DNA of 8,513 bases from Rhodobacteraceae bacterium UBA996 (GTDB lineage Bacteria > Pseudomonadota > Alphaproteobacteria > Rhodobacterales > Rhodobacteraceae): assembly GCA_002291955.1 (NCBI GenBank), contig DBBA01000350.1, forward strand, positions 1-8,513, given 5' to 3'. Both the position numbers and the translations under genes were made by a program. This document shows, in pieces, positions 1 through 6,781 of this stretch (positions are counted from its first letter, which is position 1; each line of letters opens with the position of its first letter). The notes beneath the pieces were generated by a model. It saw only the letters and a list, made by a program, of their open reading frames with translations. It did not search any database and was not told the origin of the DNA.

Positions 1-82
1 CCCGGCACCGTCGATCCTGCCGCCTATGCGCCTCCGCAATCTCCCTGACATCCCCCGACACCTCCCACGAAAGGAAGCTGCC
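1..82. other. Leader region upstream of the BMP importer operon
   Basis: These 82 bases precede the first confident start codon. In frame 1 they read as a 15-residue tail (PGTVDPAAYAPPQSP) ending at a TGA at 46-48, which could be the C-terminus of an upstream rightward gene. The piece is too short to identify, and its third-position G/C is lower than in the genes downstream. The other two forward frames are also open to the left edge, so the frame-1 tail is only a guess. I see no convincing -35/-10 pair, and the CTGACA at 45-50 has no partner at a useful distance. The operon promoter may lie further upstream, outside the window. Confidence 0.3.
69..77 (+). promoter_or_regulatory. Ribosome binding site deciding the start of the BMP gene
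   Basis: The purine-rich stretch GAAAGGAAG lies just before the ATG at 83, with AGGA at 72-75 and a normal spacing of about 7 bases. It supports the ATG at 83 over the in-frame ATG at 26, which has only pyrimidine-rich sequence before it. The protein starting at 83 also begins directly with a well-formed export signal, which agrees with this choice. Confidence 0.75.
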
Positions 83-1066
83 ATGACCTTCACCTCCACC
101 CGCCGCACGGTCCTGATGGGTGCCGCCGCCACGCTGGCGCTGCCCGCCTACATCCGTCGCGTGAACGCCCAGACCGCGATCCGCGTCGCGGGCGTGCACG
201 CGAGCCCGGTCGAGAACGCCTGGAACAGCCGCATCCACCTGGCGTTCCAGGAAGCCGCCGCGGCCGGGCTGATCACCTACGACTTCTCCGAAGGCGTCGC
301 CGCGACCGACTATCCCCGCGCCATGCGCGAATATGCCGAAGGCGGCGCGCAACTGGTCTGGGGCGAAAGCTACGCGGTCGAGCGTGAGGCCCGCGAAGTC
401 GCCGCCGACTATGCCGACACCGCGTTCCTGATGGGCTCGTCCGGCGGGCCGGAAGGCGACAACTTCGGCGTGTTCGGCACCCGCAACCACGAGGCCGCCT
501 ATCTGGCCGGCATGCTCGCGGGCAAGATGTCGGCCTCGGGCGTGTTCGGGTCGGTCGGCGGCTACCCGATCCCCGAGGTGAACCTGCTCATCAACGCCTT
601 CCGCATCGGCGTGACCGAAGTGCGCCCCGATGCCACCTTCCTGAACGGCTTCATCGGCGCCTGGTTCGACCCTGCCCGCGCGCAGGAAATGGCGGTCGCC
701 CAGATCGACCAGGGCGCCGACATCCTGTTCGGCGAGCGCATCGGCACCGCCGACGGCGCGCAGGCCCGCGGGGTCAAGGCCATCGGGTCGCTCATCGACT
801 ACACGCCGCGCTACCCCGAGACGGTGTTCGCCAACGCCATCTGGAACTACGGCCCGACCATCGCGGCCATCGTCGCCGATGTGCAGGCCGGCACGCCCGT
901 GGGCCGCGACTACACCGAGTATTCCTTCATGAAGCACGGCGGCAACGACCTGATCTTTTCGGCCGACATGGTGCCCGCCGACGCGATCCCGGCGATGGAG
1001 GAGAAGCGCGCCGCGATCCAGTCGGGCGCGTTCGAGGTGCCGATCGACGCGAACGAACCGGCCTGA
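83..1066 (+). CDS. BMP-family ABC transporter substrate-binding protein
   Basis: This is a 327-residue periplasmic binding protein of the BMP (basic membrane protein / PnrA-like) family, which delivers ligands, classically purine nucleosides, to an ABC importer. The N-terminus has a twin arginine at residues 7-8 (TRRTVLMG), a hydrophobic stretch to about residue 23 and a likely signal peptidase site after VNA at 27-29. There is no lipobox cysteine, so the protein is probably a soluble Tat substrate rather than a lipoprotein. Family-like segments include SPVENAW (41-47), a glycine-rich GGYPIPEVN near 158 and a WFDPARAQE region near 193. The in-frame ATG at 26 was rejected because a ribosome binding site precedes 83 and the 19 extra residues would sit before the signal peptide. 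ATPase and two permease genes of the matching type follow, after an amidase. The SPVENAW segment differs from the aspartate/phenylalanine-rich motif of classical PnrA proteins, so the ligand is uncertain. Confidence 0.93.
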   Translation: MTFTSTRRTVLMGAAATLALPAYIRRVNAQTAIRVAGVHASPVENAWNSRIHLAFQEAAAAGLITYDFSEGVAATDYPRAMREYAEGGAQLVWGESYAVEREAREVAADYADTAFLMGSSGGPEGDNFGVFGTRNHEAAYLAGMLAGKMSASGVFGSVGGYPIPEVNLLINAFRIGVTEVRPDATFLNGFIGAWFDPARAQEMAVAQIDQGADILFGERIGTADGAQARGVKAIGSLIDYTPRYPETVFANAIWNYGPTIAAIVADVQAGTPVGRDYTEYSFMKHGGNDLIFSADMVPADAIPAMEEKRAAIQSGAFEVPIDANEPA

Positions 1067-1075
1067 CCCGCGGCC

Positions 1076-2434
1076 ATGTCGGACGCCACGGCGCTTGCGC
1101 AGGCCATCGCGGACGGGCGCACCACCGCCCGCGCCGTGATGGCCGCCACGCTGGACGCCGTGGCGGCCCGCGCGGACCTGGGCGCCGTCGTGCGGCTTCT
1201 GCCGCAGGCGGCGCTTCTGGCCGAAGTCGCCGCGCCGTGCCCCTTCCGCGGCGTGCCGATGCTCGCCAAGGACCTAGGATCCCACGCCCGCGGTCTTGCG
1301 ACAACCGCCGGATCGCCTGCGCTACGCGCCCGGCTGTCCGACCCGGACGCGGACAGCACGATCTTCGCCCGCTGGCGGGCCGGGGGACTGGTCCCCATCG
1401 GCCTGTCCACGGTGCCCGAATTCGGACTGGCCCTGTCGGGCGAACCGCCGGGGGCCGCGCCTGCGCGCAACCCCTTCGACCCGTCGCGCACGCCCGGCGG
1501 GTCGTCGGGCGGGGCGGCGGCGGCGGTGGCGGGCGGGATCGTGGCTATCGCCCACGCCACCGATGCGGCCGGGTCCACCCGGGTGCCTGCCGCCTGCTGC
1601 GGCCTGTGGGGACTGAAGCCGTCGCGCGGGGCGCTGCCGCAGGGACCGGGCTTCACCAATGACCTGATGGGCATCGCCAGCGACGGCGTGGTCGCCCGCA
1701 GCCTGCGCGACGTCGCCGCCGCCCACGCGCTGGCCAGCGGCGACACCCGCGGTCCCTGCCCCCCGGCCGGCGCGCGCACGCTGCCCGAGGCCCCTGTCAT
1801 CGGCCTGGCCCTGCCCGCCCGATGCAGCGCGGCCGACACTGCCGCGACCCGCGCCGTTGCCGACCTGCTGGCCGCCGCTGGCTGCCGGATCGCGCCCGTC
1901 CCCGCCCCCGATGCCCTGGGCGCCCAGGCGCATCAGGTCGCGGGCCACATCCTGGCCCTGTCGCAGGCCGAATGGATGGACGCGCTTGGCCTCCCGTCGT
2001 CCGACGTCTCACCCCTCATCGCCGCCAGCGCCGCCCGGGGCCGCGCCATCTCCGGCCCGCAGGCCTTTGCCCTGACGCGCGACGTCGCCCGCCTGTCCCA
2101 CCTCGGCTGGGCGCTGTTCGACACCTGCGATGCGATCCTGATGCCAGTCCTGTCCGGCCCGCCGCCCCCCGTCGGACACTTCGACTTTACCGCCACTGAC
2201 GTCACCGCCCACCTCGCGGCGATGGAGGCGCTGGCCCCCAATGCCGCCATCGCCAACGTCTGCGGCCTGCCGTCCCTCGCGATCCCCGCGGGCATGGCGG
2301 GGGGCCTGCCGGTCGGCGTGCAGCTGATGGGCCCGATGGGATCGGACGACGCCCTCCTCGCCCTCGCCGCCCGCATCAGCGACCGCCTGCCGCCCATCCC
2401 CTATCCCGCGCCCATCCCCGGACTGCCGCAATGA
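1076..2434 (+). CDS. Amidase-signature family hydrolase
   Basis: This 452-residue protein belongs to the amidase signature (AS) family, which hydrolyses amide or ureido bonds with a Ser-cisSer-Lys triad. All three residues are visible: Lys65 in MLAKDLGSH, cis-Ser143 in the glycine-serine loop TPGGSSGG (139-146), and nucleophile Ser167 in DAAGSTRVPA, exactly 24 residues on as in known AS enzymes. The C-terminal family segments GLPSLAIPAG (near 396) and LPVGVQLMGP (near 411) are also present. There is no signal peptide, so it should be cytoplasmic. The residues before the nucleophile are Ala-Ala-Gly instead of the common Ile-Gly-Gly. The gene starts 9 bp after the binding-protein gene with no clear ribosome binding site, and its stop overlaps the ATPase start (ATGA), so translational coupling is likely. 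The substrate is unknown. Its position suggests it acts on the imported compound or a product of it; a ureido-acid hydrolase in pyrimidine or purine breakdown is one possibility. GatA is unlikely because no gatB/gatC is nearby. Confidence 0.9.
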   Translation: MSDATALAQAIADGRTTARAVMAATLDAVAARADLGAVVRLLPQAALLAEVAAPCPFRGVPMLAKDLGSHARGLATTAGSPALRARLSDPDADSTIFARWRAGGLVPIGLSTVPEFGLALSGEPPGAAPARNPFDPSRTPGGSSGGAAAAVAGGIVAIAHATDAAGSTRVPAACCGLWGLKPSRGALPQGPGFTNDLMGIASDGVVARSLRDVAAAHALASGDTRGPCPPAGARTLPEAPVIGLALPARCSAADTAATRAVADLLAAAGCRIAPVPAPDALGAQAHQVAGHILALSQAEWMDALGLPSSDVSPLIAASAARGRAISGPQAFALTRDVARLSHLGWALFDTCDAILMPVLSGPPPPVGHFDFTATDVTAHLAAMEALAPNAAIANVCGLPSLAIPAGMAGGLPVGVQLMGPMGSDDALLALAARISDRLPPIPYPAPIPGLPQ

Positions 2435-3948
2435 CCCGCGTGCTGGAACTTGACGGCATCACCAAGCGCTTTGGCCGCCTGACCGCCAATGACGGCGTGT
2501 CGCTGCACCTGATGCAGGGCGAGATCCTGGCGCTTCTGGGCGAAAACGGCGCGGGCAAGACGACGCTCATGAACATCCTTTTCGGCCACTACGCCGCCGA
2601 CGCAGGCACCGTGCGGGTGTTCGGCCAGCCCCTGCCCCCGGCCCGGCCCCGCGCCGCCATCGCGGCAGGCGTGGGCATGGTGCACCAGCACTTCACGCTC
2701 GCGGGAAACCTCAGCGTGCTGGACAACGTCATGCTGGGCACCGAACCGCTGACCCGGCTTGCGTCACGAAGGGCTTCCGCCCGCGCCCGGCTTCTGGACA
2801 TCGCGAACCGCTTCGGCCTGCCGGTCGATCCCGAGGCCCGCGTGGCCACCCTGTCGGTCGGCGAACGCCAGCGGGTCGAGATCCTGAAGGCGCTCTACCG
2901 CGACGCACGCATCCTGATCCTGGACGAACCCACCGCCGTCCTGGCCCGCCCCGAGGCGGATCGCCTGTTCGCCACCCTGCGCGGCATGACCGCAGGCGGC
3001 CTGTCGATCATCTTCATCAGCCACAAGCTGCACGAGGTGATGGCCGCCTCCGACCGGGTGGTCGTCCTGCGCGGCGGCCGCATGGTGGCCGAACGCGCGA
3101 CCTCGGCCACCTCGCCCGCCGAACTGGCCGAACTGATGGTCGGCCGCCGGGTGGACCGCCCGCTGCGCGCCGATCACCGCATCGGCGCACCCCTGCTGGT
3201 GGCCGACGCGGTCAGCGTGACCCAGGGCGGCACGACCCGGCTCGATGCCGCGTCCTTCACCGTCCACGCGGGCGAGATCCTGGGCATCGTCGGTGTGTCC
3301 GGCAACGGGCAGGGCGCGCTTGGCGCGCTTCTGTCGGGGCTGACACCGCCCTCGGCCGGGCGGCTGACGCTGGACGGGCAGGACATCGGCCAGGCGGGCC
3401 CGCGCGGCCTGATCCGCGCCGGTGCCGCCCGCGTGCCCGAGGATCGCCACGCCGAGGGCGCCGTGGGCGACATGGCCGTGTGGGAAAACGCCGTCCTGGA
3501 ACGCCTGCGCACGCCCGCCTTCTCCTCCCGCGGGCTTGTCCGGCGCGCGGCCGCCCGCGCCCATGCGGCCGACCTCATCGCCCGCTTCGACGTGCGCGGC
3601 GCCACCCCTGACACGCGCATCCGCCTGTTGTCGGGGGGCAACATGCAGAAGCTGATCCTCGGCCGGTGCCTGGCCACCCGACCGCGCTTCATCCTGGCCA
3701 ACCAGCCCACGCGGGGGCTGGACGAAGGCGCCATCGCCGCGGTCCACGCAGAACTTCTGGCCGCCCGCGCGGAAGGCGCCGCGATCCTGCTGATCTCGGA
3801 GGAACTGGAGGAAGCACTGGCGCTGTCCGACCGCATCCAGGCCATCGTGCGCGGCCGCCTGTCGCGCGCCATCCCGGCCGCCCAGGCCGATGCGCGCCGC
3901 CTCGGCCTGATGATGGCGGGCGCCTGGGGGGATGCGGATGCGGCTTGA
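2431..3948 (+). CDS. BMP-type ABC importer ATPase with two nucleotide-binding domains
   Basis: This 505-residue cytoplasmic protein carries two fused ABC ATPase domains and should power the importer encoded around it. Domain 1 is complete: Walker A GENGAGKTT (37-45), Q-loop Gln86, signature LSVGE (141-145), Walker B ILILDEPT (161-168) and H-loop His198. Domain 2 has a normal signature LSGGN (400-404). However, its P-loop is GVSGNGQGA (288-296) with no lysine, its Walker B reads FILANQPT (420-427) with Asn and Gln replacing Asp and Glu, and its H-loop position is ISEEL with no histidine. Domain 2 is therefore expected to bind but not hydrolyse ATP. The NGQ and QPTRGLD motifs are typical of ATPases paired with BMP binding proteins and separate them from RbsA-type sugar ATPases. 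The start overlaps the amidase stop by 4 bp, and the 3' end overlaps permease 1. Confidence 0.95.
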   Translation: MTRVLELDGITKRFGRLTANDGVSLHLMQGEILALLGENGAGKTTLMNILFGHYAADAGTVRVFGQPLPPARPRAAIAAGVGMVHQHFTLAGNLSVLDNVMLGTEPLTRLASRRASARARLLDIANRFGLPVDPEARVATLSVGERQRVEILKALYRDARILILDEPTAVLARPEADRLFATLRGMTAGGLSIIFISHKLHEVMAASDRVVVLRGGRMVAERATSATSPAELAELMVGRRVDRPLRADHRIGAPLLVADAVSVTQGGTTRLDAASFTVHAGEILGIVGVSGNGQGALGALLSGLTPPSAGRLTLDGQDIGQAGPRGLIRAGAARVPEDRHAEGAVGDMAVWENAVLERLRTPAFSSRGLVRRAAARAHAADLIARFDVRGATPDTRIRLLSGGNMQKLILGRCLATRPRFILANQPTRGLDEGAIAAVHAELLAARAEGAAILLISEELEEALALSDRIQAIVRGRLSRAIPAAQADARRLGLMMAGAWGDADAA

Positions 3949-4984
3949 ACGGCGCGACGCCGTACCGCTGGCCCTGGTCGCCGCGGCCCCCCTCGCGGCC
4001 GTGGCCGCGGCCCTGGCCCTTGCGGCCGGCCTGATCGCGGCGGCAGGGGTGAACCCCCTGACCGCCTATGCCGAGATGCTGCGTGGCGCGCTCGGGTCCC
4101 GCCTTGCCGTGACCGAGATGCTGACCCGCGCCACTCCCCTGATCCTGACCGGCCTTGCCGCCGCCGTGGCCTTTCGCACCCGCCTGTGGAACATCGGGGG
4201 CGAGGGGCAGTTCTACATGGGCGCGCTCGTCACCGCCTGGATCGGCCATGCGCTGGGCCTGCCGGGGCCAATGGGCATCGCCCTCCTGATGGTCTGCGGC
4301 ATGGCCACGGGCGCGGTCCTGCTGGCCGGTCCCGCAGCCCTGCGCCTGCGCTTCGGCGTGGACGAGGTGGTGACGACCCTGCTTCTCAACTTCATCGTCA
4401 TCCTGTTCGTCGGCCTGATGATCGAGGGACCCCTGCGCGACCCCCTTGCCTTTGGCTGGCCGCAGTCGGTGCCGGTCGATGGCGACTACCGCCTGCCCGA
4501 CCTGATCGCCCGCACGCGCCTGCATGTGGGGCTTCTGGTGGCGCTGACCGCCGCCGGGATCGTCTGGCTGATCCTGTCGCGCACCGTGTTCGGGGTCGAG
4601 ACCCGCGCCGCCGGGCTGAACCCCCGCGCCGCGGCCTTTGCCGGCATCCCCCTGCCCCGCACGATCCTGGGCGTCGCGCTGATCTCGGGCGCACTTGCCG
4701 GGCTTGCCGGGTCGGTCGAGGTGATGGGCGTCACCGGCGGCGTGACCACCACCATGTCGCCGGGCTTCGGCTATGCCGGGATCGTGGTCGCCATGCTGGC
4801 GGGCCTGCACCCCGCGGGCGTGGTCGCCGCCGCCCTGTTCGTCGCCACCGTGTTCGTGGGCGCCGATGCGATGGGCCGCGCCACCGGCGTGCCGAGCTTC
4901 ATCGCCGACGTGATCGTGGCACTCTCGCTCCTGACCATGCTGGTCGCGCTCCTGTTCACCACCTACAGGATCCGCCGGTCATGA
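3932..4984 (+). CDS. ABC transporter permease 1 (BMP/nucleoside importer type)
   Basis: This 350-residue inner-membrane protein is one half of the translocation channel. It is rich in Ala, Leu, Val and Gly, with a hydrophobic segment near residues 11-38 after a short basic N-terminus (MRMRLERR) and many further membrane segments up to TMLVALLFTTY at the C-terminus. The conserved motif WNIGGEGQ (86-93) is the hallmark of this permease family (branched-chain amino acid/nucleoside/ribose permease superfamily). The gene overlaps the ATPase by 17 bp if it starts at 3932. A second in-frame ATG at 3938 is better spaced from the G-tract at 3926-3931 and would remove two residues, so the exact start is uncertain. 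The stop overlaps the next permease start (ATGA at 4981), consistent with coupled production of two different permease subunits. Confidence 0.93.
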   Translation: MRMRLERRDAVPLALVAAAPLAAVAAALALAAGLIAAAGVNPLTAYAEMLRGALGSRLAVTEMLTRATPLILTGLAAAVAFRTRLWNIGGEGQFYMGALVTAWIGHALGLPGPMGIALLMVCGMATGAVLLAGPAALRLRFGVDEVVTTLLLNFIVILFVGLMIEGPLRDPLAFGWPQSVPVDGDYRLPDLIARTRLHVGLLVALTAAGIVWLILSRTVFGVETRAAGLNPRAAAFAGIPLPRTILGVALISGALAGLAGSVEVMGVTGGVTTTMSPGFGYAGIVVAMLAGLHPAGVVAAALFVATVFVGADAMGRATGVPSFIADVIVALSLLTMLVALLFTTYRIRRS

Positions 4985-5922
4985 CCGAGGCGCTGGACCT
5001 TCTGTGGAACACGTCCCTCTGGGCCGCGGTCCTGCGCATCGCGACGCCGCTGATCTTCGGGGTCCTCGGCGCGCTTCTGTGCGAACGGGCCGGTGTGCTG
5101 AACCTCGGGATCGAGGGGATCATGACGATGGGCGCGATGGTGGGCTGGCTGACGGTCTACCTGGGTGCCGACCTGTGGACGGGGTTGGCGGTGGCCGCGG
5201 TGTCGGGCGCGGTGATGGGGCTGTTGCATGCCCTGCTCACCGTGCCCCTTGGTCTGTCGCAGCACGTCTCGGGCCTCGGGATCACGCTCTTCGCCTCGGC
5301 GCTGGCCTACTACCTGTATCGCCTGATCGTCACCGTGGGCGAGACGCCACCCACGATCACCCCGTTCCAGCCGCTGGCCGTGCCCGGCCTGTCGGACCTG
5401 CCCGTGGTCGGACCGATCCTGTTTGCGCAAAGCGCGCCCACATACCTGGCGCTGGCCGCGGTCGCGGTCATGGCCTGGGTGCTGGCGCGCACGCCGCTCG
5501 GCCTTGCGATCCGCATGACCGGCGAGAACCCCCACGCGGTCGAGGCGCAGGGCCTGAACCCCGTGGCCATCCGCATCGGCGCGGTCGTGGCGGGGTCCGC
5601 GCTGATGGCCCTGGGCGGGGCGTTCCTGACCATGGCGGCCTTCAACAGCTTCTTCCCCGGCATGGTGCAGGGCCGGGGCTGGATCTGCATCGCGCTGGTG
5701 GTGTTCGCCAGCTGGCGTCCCGGCAAGGCGCTGGTCGGCGCGCTGCTGTTCGCGTTCTTCGACGCCTACCAGCTGCGCCTGCAGACGGCGGTCGAAGGCG
5801 TGCCCTACCAGCTGTTCCTGATGGCCCCCTACGTCCTGTCCATCGTGGCCTTGATCGTCGTGGCCCGCCGCGCCCGGGTGCCCGAGGCGCTGATGACCCC
5901 CTACCGCCGCGGCGAACGCTGA
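4981..5922 (+). CDS. ABC transporter permease 2 (BMP/nucleoside importer type)
   Basis: This 313-residue integral membrane protein is the second channel subunit. Near its N-terminus it has CERAGVLNLGIEGIMTMGAM (residues 34-53), whose LNLGIEG motif is the counterpart of WNIGGEGQ in permease 1. Multiple hydrophobic segments follow, and it ends in a short basic tail (YRRGER). The ATG at 4981 was chosen because it forms the usual ATGA overlap with the preceding gene, has AGGA at 4967-4970 upstream, and gives a normal family length. The frame stays open back to 4186, but that stretch lies inside permease 1 and is not membrane-like, so it is not part of this gene. This is the last gene of the rightward cluster, and a strong hairpin follows its stop codon immediately. 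Confidence 0.94.
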   Translation: MTEALDLLWNTSLWAAVLRIATPLIFGVLGALLCERAGVLNLGIEGIMTMGAMVGWLTVYLGADLWTGLAVAAVSGAVMGLLHALLTVPLGLSQHVSGLGITLFASALAYYLYRLIVTVGETPPTITPFQPLAVPGLSDLPVVGPILFAQSAPTYLALAAVAVMAWVLARTPLGLAIRMTGENPHAVEAQGLNPVAIRIGAVVAGSALMALGGAFLTMAAFNSFFPGMVQGRGWICIALVVFASWRPGKALVGALLFAFFDAYQLRLQTAVEGVPYQLFLMAPYVLSIVALIVVARRARVPEALMTPYRRGER

Positions 5923-5951
5923 CGGCCGGCGCGGGACCGCCCGCGCGGCCG
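5923..5951. terminator. GC-rich hairpin between convergent operons, candidate bidirectional terminator
   Basis: The 37-bp gap between the two convergent stop codons holds a near-perfect inverted repeat. Arm CGGCC (5923-5927), a bulged G at 5928, and GCGCGGG (5929-5935) pair across an ACCG loop with CCCGCGC (5940-5946) and GGCCG (5947-5951). That gives 12 base pairs, all G-C. No T-run follows on either strand, so this is not a textbook intrinsic terminator. Its position at the 3' ends of both operons suggests it helps end transcription or protects the mRNA ends from decay. The pairing is seen directly; the role is inferred. Confidence 0.55.
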
Positions 5952-5959
5952 CCCGCGCA

Positions 5960-6781
5960 TCACCCTTCGGGCAGCGGCCGGGGCGGCGGACCCGCATAGG
6001 CCCACAGCCATTCGCGCGGCAGCGGGCCCTTGTTGCGGGCCGGTTCCTGCGACTGCTCCCAGGCATGGGCCAGGATGCCCACCGCGCGCGACAGCACGAA
6101 CAGCCCCCGCGTCAAGGGCGGCGGAAAGCCCAGATCGCCATAGATCACCGCCGTCGCCCCGTCGATGTTCAGGGGCACCGGCCGGTCGGGGCGGGACAGC
6201 GCCCGTTCCACGGCGGGCGCGATGGCGGCAAAGCGCCCCGCGGTGACACCCTGTTCGGCCGCCTGCCGGGCAAGGGCCAGCAGGGGCGCGGACCGCGGAT
6301 CGACCGGATGGAAGCGGTGCCCGAACCCCGGCACATGCCGCCCGCCGCCCGCCCGGAACGCCGCCAGTTCCGCCACCGCGGCGGCATCGGCGTCCAGCCC
6401 CGCGTCCATCCGCACGGCGACGCGGCCGAAGAACTCCAGCGCCTGTTCCCCCGCGCCCCCGTGCACGTCGCCCAGCACGTTGATGGCCGACGCCATGGCC
6501 GATTGCAGGCCCACCCCGCAGGTCGCCGCCATCCGCGCAATGGCGATGGACGGCGCCTGCGGACCGTGGTCCACGGCGGCGGCCAGCGCGTGGCCCAGAA
6601 GCGCCGCCTGCGCCGGGGTGGGCACGTCGCCCCGCAGCATCAGCCAGATCATCTCGGGGAAGCCCACCTGCCCGATCAGGTCCTCGATGGCATAGCCGCG
6701 CAAGCGGATCAGGCCGGGCTCCATCTGGATGATCCCGGTGGTCCACCACGCCTCGCCGTCATCCCGTCCACCCCCGGTCAT
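5960..6781 (-). CDS. Citryl-CoA lyase-type protein (short citrate synthase fold)
   Basis: This 273-residue protein matches the catalytic part of citrate synthases and the C-terminal citryl-CoA lyase module of ATP-citrate lyase. The three expected catalytic residues are present: His107 in GDVHGGAGEQ, His155 in PGFGHRFHPVDPR, and Asp207 in PLNIDGATAV. The C-terminal ILAHAWEQ also fits the family. It is much shorter than a citrate synthase (about 430 residues) and lacks most of the N-terminal part, but its length suits stand-alone citryl-CoA lyases, which cleave citryl-CoA to acetyl-CoA and oxaloacetate. The NIDG around Asp207 resembles the lyase type more than the synthase type. It starts inside the stop of the CoA-transferase gene (4-bp overlap), with GGAGGG at 6788-6793 as ribosome binding site. 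The neighbours suggest it cleaves the thioester made by that transferase. It could instead act on another 3-hydroxy-3-carboxyl acyl-CoA or work as a condensing enzyme; sequence alone cannot settle this. Confidence 0.85.
   Translation of the reverse strand: MTGGGRDDGEAWWTTGIIQMEPGLIRLRGYAIEDLIGQVGFPEMIWLMLRGDVPTPAQAALLGHALAAAVDHGPQAPSIAIARMAATCGVGLQSAMASAINVLGDVHGGAGEQALEFFGRVAVRMDAGLDADAAAVAELAAFRAGGGRHVPGFGHRFHPVDPRSAPLLALARQAAEQGVTAGRFAAIAPAVERALSRPDRPVPLNIDGATAVIYGDLGFPPPLTRGLFVLSRAVGILAHAWEQSQEPARNKGPLPREWLWAYAGPPPRPLPEG

Noticed and set aside
45..73. Possible sigma-70 promoter with CTGACA as -35
   Set aside because: No -10-like hexamer occurs about 17 bases downstream, and that position falls on the ribosome binding site of the first gene.
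26..82. Earlier in-frame start at 26 for the binding protein
   Set aside because: It would put 19 extra residues before a complete Tat signal and lacks a ribosome binding site, whereas a good one precedes the ATG at 83.
1236..1662. Plus-strand frame within the amidase gene as a separate small protein
   Set aside because: It is an offset frame of the amidase, very rich in Arg/Gly/Pro, and the amidase frame in the same stretch carries the catalytic lysine and both serines.
910..1839. 309-residue open frame on the minus strand across the binding-protein/amidase junction
   Set aside because: It lies antisense to two well-supported genes, its composition is low-complexity (Arg, Ala, Ser, Pro, Gly) and no family motif is visible. 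It is a GC-composition shadow.
2764..3747. 327-residue open frame on the minus strand opposite the ATPase gene
   Set aside because: The ATPase frame has every expected ABC motif. The antisense product is a Gly/Ala/Gln/His-rich sequence with no recognisable domain.
3689..4810. 373-residue open frame on the minus strand opposite the ATPase end and permease 1
   Set aside because: Repetitive Gly/Gln/His/Asp-rich composition, typical of the reverse strand of GC-rich membrane protein genes; no motif and no ribosome binding site context.
4186..4980. N-terminal extension or fusion upstream of permease 2 in the same open frame
   Set aside because: The extension is Arg/Pro/His-rich, out of frame with permease 1 and not membrane-like. 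The ATGA overlap at 4981 gives a normal permease length.
4963..6066. 367-residue open frame on the minus strand opposite permease 2 and crossing into the lyase gene
   Set aside because: It runs across the convergent junction and the intergenic hairpin, overlaps two real genes and has shadow-like Arg/His/Gln/Gly composition.
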